Assembly: GCA_905221615.1 (NCBI GenBank) | Contig: CAJNDT010005813.1 | Coordinates: 377,501 to 441,500, forward strand | Reading direction: 5' to 3' | Length of the DNA stretch: 64,000 bases | From: Symbiodinium sp. CCMP2592 | Lineage: Eukaryota; Sar; Dinophyceae; Suessiales; Symbiodiniaceae | Part shown: piece by piece, positions 37,697 to 64,000 of the stretch | How the letters are laid out: each line of letters begins with the position of its first letter | Numbering within the stretch: position 1 is the first letter of the stretch | The notes under the pieces: model-generated | What the model was told of the DNA's origin: nothing | Databases searched by the model: none | Seen by the model: the letters and a program-made list of their open reading frames with translations, nothing else | Position numbers and translations under genes: made by a program

Positions 37697-37995
37697 ACCC
37701 TCCGGAAGACTGTAAGCCACTAAACGCTCTGTTGCATGCCGCGCGCGCGCGCGCGTGCGAGCCCGCGTGGCGGGCTCGCCGGCCCAAACCCTCCAGAAGA
37801 CTGTAAACGTCACGAAACGCTCTCTCCAGAGTGCTCTGGCACGCGCTTCGGGGCGACCGCCCTCCGGAAGATTGTAAATTTTAAACGCCATCAAACGCTC
37901 TCTCCAGCATGCTCTGTGGGAGGCCGTGGCGACCGCCCAGCGGAAGACTGTAAGCGCCACTAAACGCACTCTCCAGAGTGCTCTGTTGGAGCACG
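37697..37995 (+). repeat. Degenerate tandem repeat with CGGAAGACTGTAA core, four copies
   Basis: Four units share CC(T/A)(C/G)CGGAAGA(C/T)TGTAA and AAACGC(T/A)CTCTCCAG(A/C)(G/A)TGCTCTG (starting near 37697, 37790, 37860 and 37938). A CG-dinucleotide run (37740-37754) and a perfect hairpin lie between the first and second units. Confidence 0.75.
37755..37777. repeat. Perfect hairpin, 10 bp arms
   Basis: GCGAGCCCGC, loop GTG, GCGGGCTCGC, directly after a run of alternating CG. All-GC-rich arms make a very stable stem. Confidence 0.85.
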
Positions 37996-38054
37996 CCGCG
38001 GGAGTCGAACAAAATCTCGCTGCCGCAGTTCTGCTTGTTGCATGCTGCACAGCT

Positions 38055-38150
38055 CGTACACACTCACTCACTGACTCACTCACTCACTCACTCACACTGA
38101 CGCGCGCCCTCGCTCCCTCACTCACTCACTCCTTTACTCGATCACTCCTC
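38055..38150 (+). repeat. CTCA-type microsatellite
   Basis: Imperfect tandem ACTC/CTCA tetranucleotides in two blocks (38060-38098 and 38115-38135). Confidence 0.85.
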
Positions 38151-39400
38151 TTCACTGTATCTTTGCCAAAAGATGAACTACACATGTGGGGTTATCCGGT
38201 CGTTTAATTCTTGCAGGACGCAAGAGCTTCAATTTGCTTGTGTTTGCTCCTGTGAGCTTCAAGGCTCTTTTTCGCAACAAAGCTGCCCAAGCTGACTGGT
38301 GGGCTGCAGCCCAAGCAGTTCTGATTCAAAACTCCGACTTTCCGTCATGTTGGGTCAGTGATTCCATGCGCCAGGCTTGGGAGCGCCTGTCGTAAAGAAC
38401 GCGGGCCGTGGAATCCTTCGGGCGGCCGTGACTGAACTACCGTAAGACCATAAAGCTCATGCGCTGTGTAAATACTGCAAGCTACTGTGTGGCCGTGTGC
38501 TTCAAGCCTGTACTTGCGTCGACAAGGATTCAACATAACCCCCTTGATGCATGTTCAGCTCTAGCTCTGTCCGAGAAAAGCTTGGACAGTCCCATCGGCT
38601 CGCACTGTTTCCGTTGCGAACTTGTATTGGAAAAAGGCCAACTTGATCTAGTGCTCACTTCGTCCAGTGCAGCTGCTTGAACCCACAAGAACAGCAGAGA
38701 TTCAATATCGATGCCGGATCCATCGCCTTCGAGAAACCTGTCGGAAGTTCGGTTCTCCTTTAGGATGCTGCGCTTTGGGCGAGTTTTGCATGTGTTCCTT
38801 TCCGCCGAAGCGATGACCCGAGCTCTCAGCTATTCCTTGAAGCTGCTTTTCCGTTTCTCTCTGGGTGTTGCTCTCAGACTCCCAGCATTGCGTTTGCACC
38901 CGGTCTTTGCGCTCTGGGCATCCCTCGCTTCTTATGTCTGGATTCTTGGCGTGTCTTTCTGTCCCAGAACACAGCCGTGAAGGATGGAGCCTTCCGCTCC
39001 GCAGTTGATTCGGTGCTGGGGTCCGGTCCGTGAGTTCTTGGGGCTTGAATGCCGACGCAAGCGGAAGCCCGGGTTACAGTGGCAACATCAAGACGGTTCT
39101 CCAAAGTGTTGCAGGAAAGTACACCCTCTCAGTTGTACTGTTGTACACTACAGAGAACGCAGAGCCGTGACCCTGTTGGGGAGCACTCGGGGGCAAGCCA
39201 TGCCGCTTTGGATTCCAACGGTCCACAGACGATCGATGCCATGGAATGCCTTTTGCGGCGCAAGTGGAGTGTGGCGGTCTTGGGCTGCTACGCAATTTTC
39301 GGTTTCGTGGGCTTCCTGGGCTCCTCGCTCCCTTCGCTTTCCATCTGGTGTTTTTGGTGGGTCGGAGCCTGCTTCTCGGAGTCCCAGCGGCACTGCGCCT
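38151..39400. other. No recognisable gene
   Basis: Frames are short and without motif. A plus-strand segment at about 39403-39605 (SLWLPTEIEMHHFALRSREE and onward) looks protein-like and may be an exon of an unknown gene. Confidence 0.35.
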
Positions 39401-39603
39401 TGATGTCTCTCTGGCTGCCCACGGAGATCGAGATGCATCACTTCGCGCTGAGGAGCCGTGAGGAGTTCGCAGAGAGGAGGAGCTGGGTCATCCAGGCGGA
39501 CGGCCATGACGTGGAGGCAGAGTTCCGCCTTAGGGACGACATCAACTCCGCCTGCGCGGCACCGCAGCGCATCCGGCGCTTTGTGCCGAGCTTGAAGGCT
39601 CAG

Positions 39604-39645
39604 AGGCGCGGAGCGGAGCGGAGCGGAGCGGAGCGGAGAGAGAGG
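39604..39645 (+). repeat. GGAGC pentanucleotide microsatellite
   Basis: Five to six tandem GGAGC units followed by GAGAGAG. Confidence 0.9.
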
Positions 39646-39968
39646 TGAAAGAGGGCTTGAAAGACAAGGGGGTGACGGTAGAGGGAGACGTAGTGACTAG
39701 TGGGCAGCAGGACGGTTGGGAGAAGGCAAAGGTAAAGGCTTCGCCAGAAGCGCTACTGTGAGCGCTATGTTGCTTCCATGCAAGGGCGCTGCCTTGGTCG
39801 GAGCGGAAGGCTTTGTACGAGAAGCCTGCAGCCTTCTCACGCAAGCACTTTCTCACAGCATTGGCGGAGGTCAACTTGGTCACGCCGGAAGACGATTATT
39901 TGCTTGACACTGGGGCGTCACTACGGCAAAGGCGTAAAGTTGCGTAAAGACGAGTCTGTACAAGGTAA

Positions 39969-40790
39969 GAGTCGGTGTGTGCCATTGAGCAGACAGTAGA
40001 GTCCCGAGATGGCCTTGTAGCATTGAAATGTGTGCCTTGCACTGAGGAATGGATCGACTTCCATTTGCTTGTCGGGTTTGACTACTTTGTGATTTATGAT
40101 GCCAAGAACCTCACCAGCACAAGACATGCACTGGAGGAGTACATCTCTCATGGGTATGTGGAGTTAGTGCCATGTCGAGTGGATGCAGCAGGCAATTGTT
40201 TGCCTGTGGAGCAACTATCGAGATCTGGAAATCAGGAGTTTGACTGGAGGAGATATGCCGTTCTGAAAATCGCAAAGGAGAGATCAACGCATTGGATCGC
40301 CTTGATGGACATCGACGACGAGTTCTTCTTCCCACGGCGCTTTGCATCCTTGAGAGACATTCTTGTACCGGAATCAGAACCAGCCGGTATCAATGGCTTC
40401 TTCATTTGGCAACTAAACTTTGGATCATCGGGTTGGCAAACAAGACCTGCTCAACTGCAGATAGAAGCATACAGCCGCAGTGCTTCTCAAAGGGACTGGA
40501 ATGGAAAAAGCATCGCCCAAGCCGATGCTTTGGTTCTCAATGGAACTTTGGCCTACAAGGGCAATCCCCATCTCTTGTTGTCAGGGAGTGAGCCAGGAGT
40601 GAAACGCTGCGACGCTCACATGCAGGATTTTCAAGGCAAAGTTCATTGCATTGAGAACCCTGCGCGGATGTTCGACGTTGTCGGCATTGGTTTATGCCTG
40701 GCCAACTTCCTTGTCTTTGCCGCGCTGGGGGCAGCTCCTTGCATTCTCCGGTCCCTGGCAGATACCGGGCGAGTTTTGAAGACGAGCTGA
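39969..40790 (+). CDS. Glycosyltransferase family 92-like (DUF23) domain exon
   Basis: A single long exon. Landmarks are EEWIDFHLLVGFDYFVIYDA (about 40047-40105), the Y-I-S-H-G-Y-V strand, F-D-W-R-R-Y-A-V-L-K, and THWIALMDIDDEFFFP (about 40287-40335), whose D-I-D-D-E-F corresponds to the D-x-D-E-F metal/nucleotide-sugar site of GT92/GT2-like transferases. Later H-M-Q-D-F-Q-G-K-V-H fits the conserved C-terminal His region. The frame has no ATG near its start (TAA at 39966), so at least one upstream exon exists, with an AG acceptor likely near 39990. The coding match fades after about 40677 (TTCGACGTT|GTCGG), a probable donor. Such enzymes are usually Golgi or secretory, but no signal peptide is visible in this exon. 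Confidence 0.75.
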   Translation, partial: ESVCAIEQTVESRDGLVALKCVPCTEEWIDFHLLVGFDYFVIYDAKNLTSTRHALEEYISHGYVELVPCRVDAAGNCLPVEQLSRSGNQEFDWRRYAVLKIAKERSTHWIALMDIDDEFFFPRRFASLRDILVPESEPAGINGFFIWQLNFGSSGWQTRPAQLQIEAYSRSASQRDWNGKSIAQADALVLNGTLAYKGNPHLLLSGSEPGVKRCDAHMQDFQGKVHCIENPARMFDVVGIGLCLANFLVFAALGAAPCILRSLADTGRVLKTS

Positions 40791-40799
40791 AGAGTATCT

Positions 40800-41809
40800 C
40801 GCGAGCAGCGCAGAAATGGAGCTTGAGCGGTCCACGATGGAACACGACACGGCAGCGACTTCTGACCTCGCTTCGGGAGAGGTTTGGTGACTTCGGCAGC
40901 ATGTCGAGTTGTTTGTCGAATGGGTTGTGTGCTCCTATCAGCAGAATTCTAGGGAGATATGGGACACTGTGGGAGCTGAGCGAAGGTCTTCCAGTCCTCA
41001 CCACAGATTTCCAGAGTTGCAACCGCTTGCAACCAGAAATGGCCTACAGTAGAGACAGCGTGAGTTTGGTGACATTTCCTGATCCTGAATAATGCCAGCA
41101 CGAGATGTGATCCTCGTCCTTTTTATTGGCACGCTCCTCCTGGAGACTTTTCCATGCTCGCGTGTTTTCAACAGATGCTTTTCCTCGCGGGCTGGCAGAT
41201 GCATTCAACAACTCTTGCTCAGTTTGGGTCCCTGAGGTCAGAGCGGAATGCGTCAAGCTGTCTTGGCAGACGGCGGATGGTCAAGGTCCAGGCTGAATGA
41301 GCGAATCTGATTCTGGGAGGGCGGTTCGAACCCTCCCCATCTCGGTACTCCTGGGCGGCGCTCCAGAGTGCAGACTGTGCCGCGGAAGACGGCACGGCGA
41401 ATCCAGCACGACAAGCCCAAGGGAGACCCGTCATCAGGCGCCTCGCACTGGGACAGGTCTCAGTCTCCGTAATCCTTGGCTGGCAAGCACGTAAGACGTA
41501 AGCTCGACTTCCAACCTCCGTTTAAAATTGGAGCATACGGAGCTCGTGAAAAAGAGCAGTGCCGACTGAAATATCAGGCTGAGCTTCCATACAGTTGCGT
41601 CCCTGCAAGTCTTTTGATCTTGGAGTTGTCCAATTGTGTTTAACGTGGCTCAAGGTTCAAAGTGACGTTGGCTTGTTTTCCAGCCTGGCATCAAGCACCT
41701 GCATGAAAGCACCTGTTGCATTAGCTAGTTGTTGAGCTTAATCTGGTAGCGGTTAGGTTGGTAGTGCGCTACCTGGAAAGTCCGCGACGATGCTGGGGTC
41801 CCGAGTTGC
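40800..41809. other. Intergenic or intronic sequence
   Basis: No recognised domain. A GGTTCGAACC element at 41323 resembles a tRNA B box but no cloverleaf can be closed. Further exons of the GT92 gene may be here. Confidence 0.35.
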
Positions 41810-43670
41810 ATGGACGACAGAGCTGCGGAGGTCCATGCACCGCGGAAGAAGGTACAGGCACCGCGACCAGGTGCAATCAAACCAGATCCTTCCGATGGCG
41901 GCGTGACACGTCGCGTCTTTGTGTTTGATTTGACGCTGGACCGTTTCTTTGCTGCGTGGCATGCTGTCAGCATCGATGCTCGTCACTATGGGAGGTGTCG
42001 ACGAGACGCGAACTCACGAAAATGGTTGGGGACACAATGCTCGACTCGGTTCTTGTGGAGCCTGGTCGCATCTTTGCAGTGCTTTGTTGATAAGACTCTG
42101 CCAGCAAAGTTGTTTCGGGGAATGCGCTGCCGGCACATATCGACCCAGAATGCGGGAACGTTTCTGTCAAGCAGTGAAAGAGGTATTTGTAAGGTCGTGT
42201 TTGACAACGAGGCGGAGCCTACATTAGTTCCGATGGTGCAGCTCGTCCGGGTTTGTGTGGTGCCACATCCTTTCTTGGCCGGGTTGGCGTTTCTGGCTTG
42301 GGCACTGGCTCATGCGCAGCAGGAGGACTTGAAGATTGACAGCATGCGCACGGCCTTGATGTTCAAGCAAGTCATGGGCAAGTCTTCGGGCCAACTGACC
42401 ATGCTCGCGGTCATGCAAGAAGAGGCGGTGAAAGGCTTGAAGTTTTGCTTTGCTGCCTGGAAGAGAACCGTGAAACGCAAGGCCCAGGCATTGCGGAAGT
42501 TCTGGCTGAATGGTTTGAAGGACGCTTTCAAAGCCTGGCTGGAGACCCTGTTGCTTGAGCGACACGACCGGGCCCTGGAACTGCTGACCCGGACGCAGGC
42601 CGCGGTTTGCGGGCTTTGAGAGAGGGTGAGCGAGTGAGCGAGCCATGGGAGCCCTTGGGTGGAGAAAGTCTGGGCAGTAGAGTTTAGAGGGGTTCAGCAG
42701 AGGCCGACCTGAAGCAGCTGCAGATCACGGCCTTGGCGAGGCAGGCGCAGGCGGAACGTCTCAAAGGATGCGTTCTCGAACTACGGCATGGGCTTCTCGG
42801 CTCGGAGTCTGTATGTCCTGGGCACTTCGGCCTGAGCAGTCCGGCAGTCCTAAAGCTTTGACCCTTGCCAAGGTGTTTCAGGCAGTTCTTCCGGCGGGTC
42901 CTGTTCTCCTGGAAGCGTGTCTGTTCACGGATCCGTCTGATGGCAGAGAGCCGTGTGCGGGCACGGCAGGCTCTGGCAGCTTCAGCGCTGCAGGTGGCCG
43001 AAGCCATGGGGAAGCTTACAATCACTTTCTTGCGACCCCACCTGCAAGCATGGGTACCCTGGTCGCTCTGGCATCTGTTCATTGCAGTTGTTACATGCTT
43101 GTTTCATAAACTGCTCATCCCAGGCCAGTCGCACAAGTCAAGCACGGAAACTGAAGCATGCGGCACATAACACGATCAAAGCACTGGTGAGCAGCTCTCT
43201 TTCGACGGTGTTTCGCGCCTGGAAGCAAATGAAGTTGAGCAACTACCAGACACTGGTTGCCAAGCTACATCAGCGCGAGCGCGAGTACTCCGAGCTCCAT
43301 GAGCTATCCGAGTCCTTCTTTCAATGTTCGAGAGAAGGCTCCCAGCGTCTGAAGGCCATGGAGTCCGCTGCGCAGGCCGCGGATCGAGTTCTACAGAATC
43401 CCAGTGCCAAATTAGCCGGAAAACCTTTTCGCCTCCTCGGGCCTCAGGGCTTTCAGCGATGGGAAAAGGGGGAAAGGCTCTTCCCTGCTCTCAGGATCGG
43501 TGCGGCCAGGGCGGACTCCTTGGAGGCCGAGGCGAAGACGCTGCGCCAGACGCTGCCCCTCGGCCCTCGGCTCCCTTCGGCTTTGGTCCCTCCTTTGAGA
43601 GGAGCGGCCTTCGAGCCTCCGCTTGGTGCGCTTTCCGTGCGCTTGCAGTGCGGTGTTTGAGGCTGGAGCA
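41810..43670 (+). CDS. Sfi1-like tryptophan-repeat and coiled-coil protein, several exons
   Basis: The plausible start ATG is at 41810. Tryptophan-centred motifs recur: DRFFAAWHAV (about 41938), FLAWALAHAQ (42290), CFAAWKRTV (42448), AFKAWLETL (42525), VLFSWKRVC (42898), HLQAWV (43050) and VFRAWKQMK (43208), separated by basic helical stretches. This F/L-x-x-W-(K/R/L) spacing resembles Sfi1-type centrin-binding repeats found in basal-body and centrosomal proteins. Exons lie in different frames, consistent with introns near 41985-42240, 42620-42720, 42770-42865 and 43060-43120. After 43240 the protein is coiled coil (LHQREREYSELHELSESFFQ). Family assignment rests on the W motifs only. Confidence 0.5.
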
Positions 43671-44720
43671 GATGCGAGAAGGCGCAGCCAGCCGCGGTGG
43701 CGGTGGCATCGGTGGCCCTGCCCTGCAGGAGATGGAAGAGAAGTGCCAGAGGCTCAGTGCCGAGGCTGATGCTGAGACGCGATGCTCTCTGGACCTGGAG
43801 GTCGGGAGGAGCTCTTGGGTTTGAGCCGAAGAGCTGAGACGCTGGAAGCCGAGCTGGAGGCAAGCCGTGGCATGGAGGCCCAAGCAGAGCCGAGAGAGAG
43901 AGAGAGAGAGACGTATATACGCAGCAAGGAAGCCACGCTCTCTGCAGGTCAAGCTGAGGCTCGGCGAGGCCAGGAGGTTTAGGGACCCCTTTGGGCGCCA
44001 GGCCCTAGCCTTCTCGGTGGTTGGCTTCTGCAGGCTCAAACACTTCGAGCTGGGGCTCAGTCGGCCTTGGCCGACGCTGCGGCGGAGGCTCGGGACCTGC
44101 GGGAGGCCGCTGCCAGGGCCGAGCGCCAGGAGGCGCCTGCGAACTTGGCGTGTGGGAGGGGTGCAGTAGTCTGTAGCGGGGGGCGACCTTCCAGAGTGCC
44201 GCTAGGGGAAAGCTAAGTAACGCTTTTGAACAACTTTCCCTTGCTCGAAATGAACCAGCAGTCTACTGATATCATCAGCATCAGCGAAGACGATTGTTTG
44301 AAATCCACTGACATATGCTGACGGTGATGTCGATGTCGTAGTGATGAGGTGGTGATATGGTGGTGGCGATGACGGTGATGCACCAGGCAGTGGTGCATCT
44401 CATTCTTCTTGTTCTCGGTCCTGTCGCTTGCTTGCGACTGCTGTTGTGGCTGCGATTTTTTGTTTGCAAAGCTGCTCTTCAGTACCATCACTGGTACCAT
44501 GCCGCACACTGCTCTGATCGTTGGCACACTGATGACTCTGATCTTGTGTCAGATCTCCGTGTCGAGGTCGAGCTGGCGCAGCTGCAGAGAGCAAGGAGCC
44601 TCGCGGCGACGGCTGGCAGAGACGCCGCGGCGGCGGCGGCGGCCGCGGCGCAGCAGCGGGCACTGGAGTCCTTGGCTCTTCGGCAGCAGCCCTGCAGCCC
44701 TGCAGCCTCCTCTTGTCTGA
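43670..44720 (+). CDS. Coiled-coil exons of the same gene, with GA repeat and introns
   Basis: Short helical segments in changing frames: ALQEMEEKCQRLSAEADAET (43722-43780), SRRAETLEAELEASRGMEAQ (43824-43885), and VEVELAQLQRARSLAATAGR leading into a poly-Ala helix (44560-44660). Between them is non-coding DNA, including a GA microsatellite at 43894-43910. The poly-Ala stretch coincides with GCG/GCC trinucleotides. Confidence 0.35.
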
Positions 44721-44989
44721 AGCTCCTGCTTAAGCTCTCGAACAGGAGCTTCAAGTCCAGCGCAGTGCGGAAGAAGCGGCTCCCGGAGTGCGGCGGCACG
44801 GGGCGCACGCGGCGCACGCGGCGCCCGCGGCGGGGGGCGCGGCCGCCTCGAGAGCCGAAGCCGCCGAAGCGGCCTCGGCTTCGGCTCGCTTGGGAGACCG
44901 CGCCACGCAGACGTCGCTGCCTCCGGGTTTGGCTTCGGCTCCTCCCCCGGCGGCGGAAGCTGCTCCGTCTGGCTCGCGGTCCTTGGATC

Positions 44990-45258
44990 ATCACCGCAAG
45001 TTCGTGAATGCCTGGAAGCCAAACGGCCGGGATCTTCCCGACACCGCAGATGAGAAGGCCATGAGCTTCGACCTCGCCAGCAACATCTTGAGAACCGGAG
45101 CTTACTTCAAGAAGAAAGCTGGGCGGCGCTCTTCCGTGACGCGCTACTTCTTCGTGGGCGAGCCGGGCAGTGCCCAAGGGTTTCTCAGATACTTCCGAGA
45201 CCACAAAGCGGCTGTGTCGGCGGCGACGCCCCGGGGCGGCTTCGATCTGGTCGACCTG
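44990..45258 (+). CDS. PH-like domain exon
   Basis: Encodes LRTGAYFKKKAGRRSSVTRY, then FFVGEPGSAQGFLRYFRDHK, then AAVSAATPRGGFDLVDL. This follows the strand pattern of a pleckstrin-homology domain (G-x-(L/F)-x-K-K ... R-Y-F ... L-x-Y-F ... P-x-G-x-(I/F)-x-L). The exon ends at CTG|GTGAGG (donor 45259). The C-terminal half with the invariant Trp helix would be in downstream exons; segments around 46090-46200 (SRVFKSSSHLDLQTKRDEES) are candidates. It probably targets the coiled-coil protein to membranes or partners. Confidence 0.5.
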
Positions 45259-46249
45259 GTGAGGTGCAGGGCAAAAAACATATTGCAGAGAACGTCATAA
45301 TGGCTGTAACTATGTCTCAATTTGTATTTAACTCTGTATCCATATTTGCCTGCAGGGTCTCTGTTTGTTAATTTTCCCCGTTGTGCCAGCCAGGGCCAAC
45401 TGGGATGGCCTGCAGTGCAGCATCACTCTGACGCAATCGACCAAAACAGATGCTTCGGAAAGGGGCTTGGTGGAAATTCCACAAGCTTTCTTTCAGGCTC
45501 TTCTTTTTGCCGTTCATGAGGCGGAGTTCCGACGCCAGCATCCTGACTGTAGAGACGGCTGATACCGCTTGCCCACGAGTCTGAGCTCTGAAGCCCATCC
45601 GGCTAGACTCTGACGCAGCAGTGCGTTGTTTAAACAGGGTCGCCGTGCAAGCCCAAATCTAGTTGTGACTTCGTGGTGTGACGACAGTGACGAGAACCAC
45701 CTCAGCTCCTTGCCGCAGTGTTTTAGTTATCCTTCCCAAGGTTGTGTGATTCAGTGGTGGTGTGACGCAGTGACACCTAAGTTAACAGCCCATGACGCAG
45801 CGGAATCCATGGCAACGGTCAGCATCTGTTTTGAAGCACAGCATACACAGCACAATACGGTGCGGCGCGATGATCCGGCCAGGGGCTCAATCGCATCTTT
45901 CGTGCAGGGATCGTAGAGCGAGTGCTGAGTGTGAGGCCTGTCACGCGACGCAGGGAGGAAGGCTCCAGCCTCGTGTCCATGTTCTCGCCAAGGCCGGGAG
46001 CGCGGCTCTTTGTTGGGAAGGTTATAGCTCTTCGAATATTTTTTGAGGTGACGGCGAAATGGAGGGATCCCGTCTTCAAGTGCGGCAGCCTCAGTCGGTG
46101 CCCGCGGAGAGGCAGGTGCAGTCTCAGTGCTCCGAGGTCCAAGAGCCGAGTCTTCAAAAGCTCGAGCCACCTGGACCTGCAGACCAAGCGGGATGAGGAG
46201 AGCAGTTTCTGCCCACTCCGGGCAAACGGGAGGGGAGATCTGAACAGGA

Positions 46250-46550
46250 AGAGAAGGTGAACAAGCCGAAGACGCCCAAGACACCGAAGACGCCGAAGAC
46301 TCCGGGGTCCCGAGATGCCATGCAGGCGACGCACTTCGTGGGCCGCCCCAGCAGCCGAAGAGACGCGTGCGACGCGATCGTGCGCGCGATCGTGTTGCGA
46401 ACAGCAGTTGCAGCTCCACGCTCCCGAGGCGAAGCAGCGCATCGCCGCCCTCAAGCGCTTCCTCCCGACGCCCGTCTCCGCGCAGAAGGCGCTCAAGGAG
46501 GCGCTGGAAGCCGAGGAGGCGCGGCCGCCCGGCGCAGCCGAAGACTGAAG
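46250..46550 (+). CDS. Exons with PKTPKTPKT repeat and helical segment
   Basis: A 9-base tandem (CCGAAGACG-like, 46262-46308) encodes PKTPKTPKTPKT. Further on CEQQLQLHAPEAKQRIAALK (about 46403-46465) and AQKALKEALEAEEARPPG are helix-forming. They belong to the same strand as the PH-like exon and may link it to the cNBD gene. Confidence 0.35.
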
Positions 46551-47189
46551 TCGCTGCTGGAGAGGGCAACAGGTGTTGCGTGCTCCGGAAGCGTGTGCCA
46601 CAGATTGACAGGATCCCGGAGAGGTTTCCATGGCCGCGGGCTTGGTCTGCACAAGTGCGGTGCGGTGGTGCAGTGCGGTGCTCTTGGCAGGGCCGGCCGC
46701 CGGCGCCGGAGCCAGACCCGGACCGAAGCTCCGCCCTGTCCGAGCCCCGCAGCGCACCGCCTTTTTCCTCTCATTCCTCTCCTCTCCGGCCTCCGGCTCC
46801 GCCTTTTTCGAAGGCTCCGAGCCATGGAGCAGAGCCCGCTCTTCGAAGGCTGCGCTGCTGAGTTCCTGGAGGCCGCGACTCTCTCTCTGTTTCTCTCTCT
46901 CTCTCTGCATGCCTCTGAGTCTCTGTCTCTGCAAGCTTGAGAGAGGCGGTTTGACCAGTGCAGCTAGAAACGTACGGTAGACCGGACCTGGGCAGCGCCC
47001 GTGTCGGCCCGTGTCTTGTCCGAGCAGGTCCTGCTCCGAGAGTCGAAGCGGAAGTTCTTGGCTCCCGGTGAAGCCAGGGCCCCTGCAGGGCCCCAGACCA
47101 AGCATCCCCAAGACACGTCAACGTCGCAGCCATCACGTTTGCCCGCGACGACGCATGAGCCGTGCAGCGGAGTGCATGGAACAGAGTTG

Positions 47190-63900
<16,711 letters not shown>

Positions 63901-64000
63901 CCTGCCAAGCTCCCAGCGAGGCGGCGAGGCCAAGGTTGAACGACGATCCGGAGTTTCTTTTTTAACGCTCTTCTGCTCTTCCACGCTCCGCCGTGCCGAG

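Noticed and set aside
41296..41345. GGTTCGAACC resembling a tRNA B box, with a TGGTCAAGG A-box-like word upstream
   Set aside because: The T-stem has a C-T mismatch and no acceptor stem can be closed with the bases around it, so I do not call a tRNA.
45819..47111. Minus-strand frame of 430 codons
   Set aside because: It is antisense to PH/cNBD-type exons, and its composition (Arg, Ser, Leu, Pro) follows the GC-rich sense strand.

Overview
The window looks like nuclear DNA of a dinoflagellate, probably of the Symbiodinium/Cladocopium type. This is an inference from genome style, not from a marker gene. Recognisable host genes are cut into very short exons separated by roughly 50-300 bp introns, and many introns fit GC-AG or GA-AG as well as GT-AG borders. 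Retroelements of several classes sit between the genes, simple repeats are abundant, and cyclic-nucleotide-binding and coiled-coil proteins dominate the right half. No rRNA, convincing tRNA, CRISPR array or bacterial operon is visible.

Left part (1-4.4 kb): the 3' half of a LINE-type retrotransposon with three consecutive frames. They are a reverse transcriptase with four C-terminal zinc fingers (open at the window edge), a 237-residue protein of unknown function, and a ubiquitin-specific-protease-like domain with Cys, His and Asp motifs. The first two are joined by an overlapping TGATG. The second and third are joined by TGATC in exactly the same geometry. From 4.7 to 6.7 kb there is a 190 bp direct duplication around a foldback sequence, then a small group of unrecognised frames. 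From 6.7 to 12.2 kb I see almost nothing coding, only degenerate dispersed and tandem repeats.

Centre (12.2-23.1 kb): the most striking object is a 10.9 kb element bounded by two direct repeats of about 373 bp that differ at one base. It encodes a Pro/Gln/RS-rich protein with a C-terminal HGT-motif domain, a gag-like protein split over two frames, a 926-codon frame combining a GIY-YIG nuclease with a Penelope-like reverse transcriptase (active site YVDN rather than YVDD), and five small proteins. The RT frame has no ATG before its nuclease domain. It follows an in-frame UGA-C, so it is probably reached by stop-codon readthrough. The coding strand is strongly A/C-rich, unlike the flanks.

Right part (23-64 kb): host genes in fragments. 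An RRS1 (ribosome biogenesis) gene can be read through about 12 exons at 25.9-28.9 kb. It is followed by an RIIa/Dpy-30-like docking exon pair (29.3 kb) and a gene with three near-identical 48-residue helical repeats and C-terminal NPF motifs (30.8-31.5 kb). Further on are a minus-strand Ty1/copia remnant (32.3-32.9 kb) and a family-92-like glycosyltransferase exon (40 kb). Next comes a gene with Sfi1-like tryptophan repeats, coiled coil and a PH-like domain (41.8-46.5 kb). From 47 to 64 kb there is a long series of cyclic-nucleotide-binding-domain (cNBD) exons, interrupted at 60.5-62.1 kb by a decayed gag-like retroelement. Exon borders are read by eye and are approximate.
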